Positions 34,407 to 36,687 of a stretch of DNA of 36,687 nucleotides are shown here, one piece after another (the first letter of the stretch is position 1; each line of letters opens with the position of its first letter). Position numbers and translations under genes: made by a program. The notes beneath the pieces were generated by a model that did not search any database, was not told the DNA's origin, and saw only the letters and a list, made by a program, of their open reading frames with translations. The DNA is from Didymodactylos carnosus. Its lineage: Eukaryota; Rotifera; Eurotatoria; Philodinida; Philodinidae. The DNA lies in contig CAJNOQ010001052.1 of the NCBI GenBank assembly GCA_905250885.1, positions 1-36,687 of the forward strand, written 5' to 3'.

Positions 34407-36358
34407 CGGATCTTACAAGTATTTCACAGTGAAAAACAATACATATCTAACGTTTAAAAATGAGTGCTTCTTAACCGCAAAGAATGAGGCGACAGGCAGA
34501 AACTAACTCAATTTGACATGTGCATGCCATTGTATTGTGCGGTTCTATGGAAATACCCTCAATATTTTGAAATCACAAGAGACATGATTAAAAAGTACTA
34601 TAAATATATATTCAAAAAGAAGAAATATTAAAATGAAAAAAGAGTTCTGTGATATCAACTACCGTAACTCAATCAGCTCCGCGTCGAGTGACATCTAGTG
34701 TTGAATTATCTGTATTCAAAGGGCACATCAGATACATTTAAGGTTGTTAGCCGATAGACTTTTCGTCGTCATCGGCGTGAAGAACGCAAAAGAAATTTGT
34801 AATCGCCGGCGGACGTAGAGTTTATTTTCTCAGAAATTTCGACGTTCGCGGGCAAAAACTTTGCTGCGTGGGTGGCATATCTAGATACATTTCCTAATAT
34901 ATCATCTACAAAACAGAAAATTTGTCTGAGAAGTAATAATTTTAAGTTATATCATCCGCTCTTCTGAATAAATAAATCGTCTCTCAGATCAGCACAACTA
35001 TATTCTGTCCGCTAAAAGTCGGAAATTGAAGAATGGTCTTATGTTGAGATCATTTTTCTACTTCACAAAACTGTTCATCAATAAAGAGACATATTTCTTT
35101 TTTAATCAGAAAAGTTCAATTTTTATCTCATTAAATGCATTAAAAATATGATTAAATATAGAAAATACTTAAAAACATTATTCTGATCAAAATGTCGTTG
35201 TAATGTTATTACGTGTTAGCCATATGTTAAACTGCGTGTCACTTTTAATTCGATGACAAATCAAATATTCTTACAGATGCTTTAATTATGACATCTAAAT
35301 TAACCATTTGAAACTGATGTTGGTGGATGCTATAGAACACATTTCAGAAGTAGCTAATAATGCATAACGCATGTTCATAAATGGTGGACCGAAATTGTTG
35401 TTCAGCTTGCGAAATGACTGACTTCGGGTCAAAGTCGCGAGAAACAATGAAAAAATTAGCTTGTCAATGAAATACTTTGTCGTGCGAGTTAAAATTACGT
35501 GTTATTTCATCAGACTGATGTGCAATCTCTTCTACATTATTAGAATAGTTCTTTTATTAATCACATTGAAAAACTATGCAAAACAACTGATTCCATTCGC
35601 ATTGGAAGAACTCCATTTTACGGCTACCGTTGTTGTTATAAGATGCTCACACGTGAGCTTTCTCAGTTTCAAGTAGCCCAATATCTTCTCTGCAGCCGAT
35701 AATTTTTGAAAATGATCCCTCAACCCTATAGGGTAAACCCCGGCCCAAGCGCCGCGCCGGTAAACGACAGTATTCCCCCCCCCCTCTAGTATGCTGTTAC
35801 GACAGCCGTTTACGATCATACTGGTCTATTCAAAATATTTTCAAAACTTTTTACACAAAAAGTAAACGACGGTTGTGAACTGTAGTATACGTACTATTTT
35901 CATGGTGTTTATTCTTCTCATTCATCGTTTTGTTTTGTTACTAGCAGAGTATAAAAGAATGATTAATTCTAAGGGAAAGTCATGTTTATTTTATTACATT
36001 TTAATTTATTGCAAGTACCGTTTAAGGACACTTTTGGATATGTTCCGGATGGGAAAATATTGATGAGAAAAACTTTTGAAAATTTAATTGGAAACTTAAA
36101 AAATAAAAATAGGCCCACAAATACGAATATTTGCAACGAAATACGGTGAAACATGATAGCTTACGATAGAAAACGATATTGTATACAATGTCGTATTCCA
36201 TTGTACACTATCGTTTCCCTTCTGACGAAATACGATATCGTAATACTGCATGTGAGAATACGACACGTATATGTTAAATTACTATACTATTTACTGTTGT
36301 ATCCAACATCGTACACGATAGTTTACGACAGTATACGACAATCATAATCATGGACCTG
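34407..36358. other. Intergenic with a GC-rich island and TACGA motifs
   Basis: No gene is supported. A more GC-rich patch runs about 34670-34880, and another about 35715-35815 that includes a run of about a dozen C at 35775-35786 and repeated gtaaacgac. Positions 36150-36345 carry many tacga/tatcg words in both orientations, including the palindrome tacgatatcgta near 36231. These recall the TATCG clusters at the left end of the window. Confidence 0.45.
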
Positions 36359-36687
36359 GGTAGTTGATTGATTGTTTTTTGTTTCGACAACAGCAGTTTT
36401 GTACAGAAAAGAGTAAACTTTAGTTTTACAATACAAAAAATTTAACCTACACATAAACATATTGTCAGGAAAGCAAAAATGGTTTTAGACACCTATAAAA
36501 ATTGCCAACTTTCTATCCTATTTTTTTCTCCTCCTTTTACAGTTGTAGGTGCTGCCTCAGTTTGGTTTTGAAAGATTTTATTGTTGGCGAGATAGCTACA
36601 GTGTTGGGGAGAGAGTTCCAATCGCGAGCTGTCCTGTACAAAAAAGATTGTAGAACAGTTTCAGTGCGCGCAAATGGGATGAAAACT
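36359..36687 (-). mobile_element. 3' end of a non-LTR retrotransposon, 5' part outside the window
   Basis: The interval covers the end of the reverse-transcriptase ORF (36537-36687) and the likely 3' UTR down to about 36359. On the - strand the UTR ends with tgttgtcgaaacaaaaaaca and then an aatcaatcaa-like short repeat, the kind of simple tail seen in CR1/RTE-like elements instead of a long poly(A). The exact end and any target duplication cannot be fixed here. Confidence 0.65.
36537..36687 (-). CDS. C-terminal tail of a non-LTR reverse transcriptase ORF (partial)
   Basis: The frame enters from beyond the right edge (first full codon at 36686) and runs 49 codons to a TAA at 36537-36539. The translation contains LYRTARDWNSLPNTV, then SPTIKSFKTKLRQHL. 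The RT(A/I)RDWNSLP...S...FK..L pattern is the well-known C-terminal signature after the polymerase domain in Jockey/CR1-type non-LTR elements. The frame is open throughout, but only this tail is present, so whether the element is intact is unknown. The clade is not determined. Confidence 0.8.
   Translation of the reverse strand, partial: VFIPFARTETVLQSFLYRTARDWNSLPNTVAISPTIKSFKTKLRQHLQL

Noticed and set aside
1-36687. CRISPR arrays, operons or bacterial genes
   Set aside because: No regularly spaced repeats were seen, and spliced eukaryotic genes make a prokaryotic source untenable.

Overview
The window reads as AT-rich nuclear DNA from an invertebrate animal. Coding regions are split by short GT-AG introns (about 55 to 240 nt), codon use is A/T-biased, and the recognisable proteins are single-copy eukaryotic ones: NF-YA, exonuclease V and cyclophilin E. 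A precursor for a PDF/cerebrin-type amidated peptide points to a protostome. The LYNLP core of that peptide resembles mollusc cerebrin more than arthropod PDH, so a spiralian such as a rotifer is my best guess. That placement is inference; no marker gene settles it.

Layout. Positions 1-8762 hold no gene I can support. They contain clusters of TATCG/CGATA motifs, several inverted repeats and a nested foldback element (6364-7463). A four-exon gene of unknown function lies at 8763-10092 (+). Positions 10093-20052 are a second gene desert. It carries a TTGGG-rich tandem/inverted repeat (about 13090-13440), a foldback with a 312-bp insertion in one arm (13711-14366), a cluster of CAAGATCTTG motifs, a near-perfect palindrome (17545-17583), a non-autonomous Tc1/mariner-like element with TA target duplication (17707-18594) and a 132-bp hAT-type MITE with a perfect 8-bp target duplication (18651-18782). 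A two-exon gene at 20053-20531 (-) encodes a secreted 89-aa prepropeptide with one predicted 18-residue amidated peptide. Two more large inverted repeats follow (23351-23947 and 24568-24840).

The gene-dense part is 25963-34406. NF-YA (eight coding exons), EXO5 (three) and PPIE (four) lie head to tail on the + strand. An eight-exon gene of unknown function faces them on the - strand. A 72-bp piggyBac-like MITE flanked by TTAA sits between NF-YA and EXO5. The right edge (36537-36687, -) is the C-terminal tail of a non-LTR retrotransposon reverse-transcriptase ORF that runs out of the window, with its 3' UTR to its left.

The genes do not form a pathway. NF-YA is the DNA-contacting subunit of the CCAAT-box factor, EXO5 is a DNA-repair exonuclease, PPIE is a spliceosomal prolyl isomerase, and the peptide gene is neuroendocrine. 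The most notable item is the PDF/cerebrin-like peptide precursor. The second is the number and variety of palindromic, mostly non-autonomous mobile elements.
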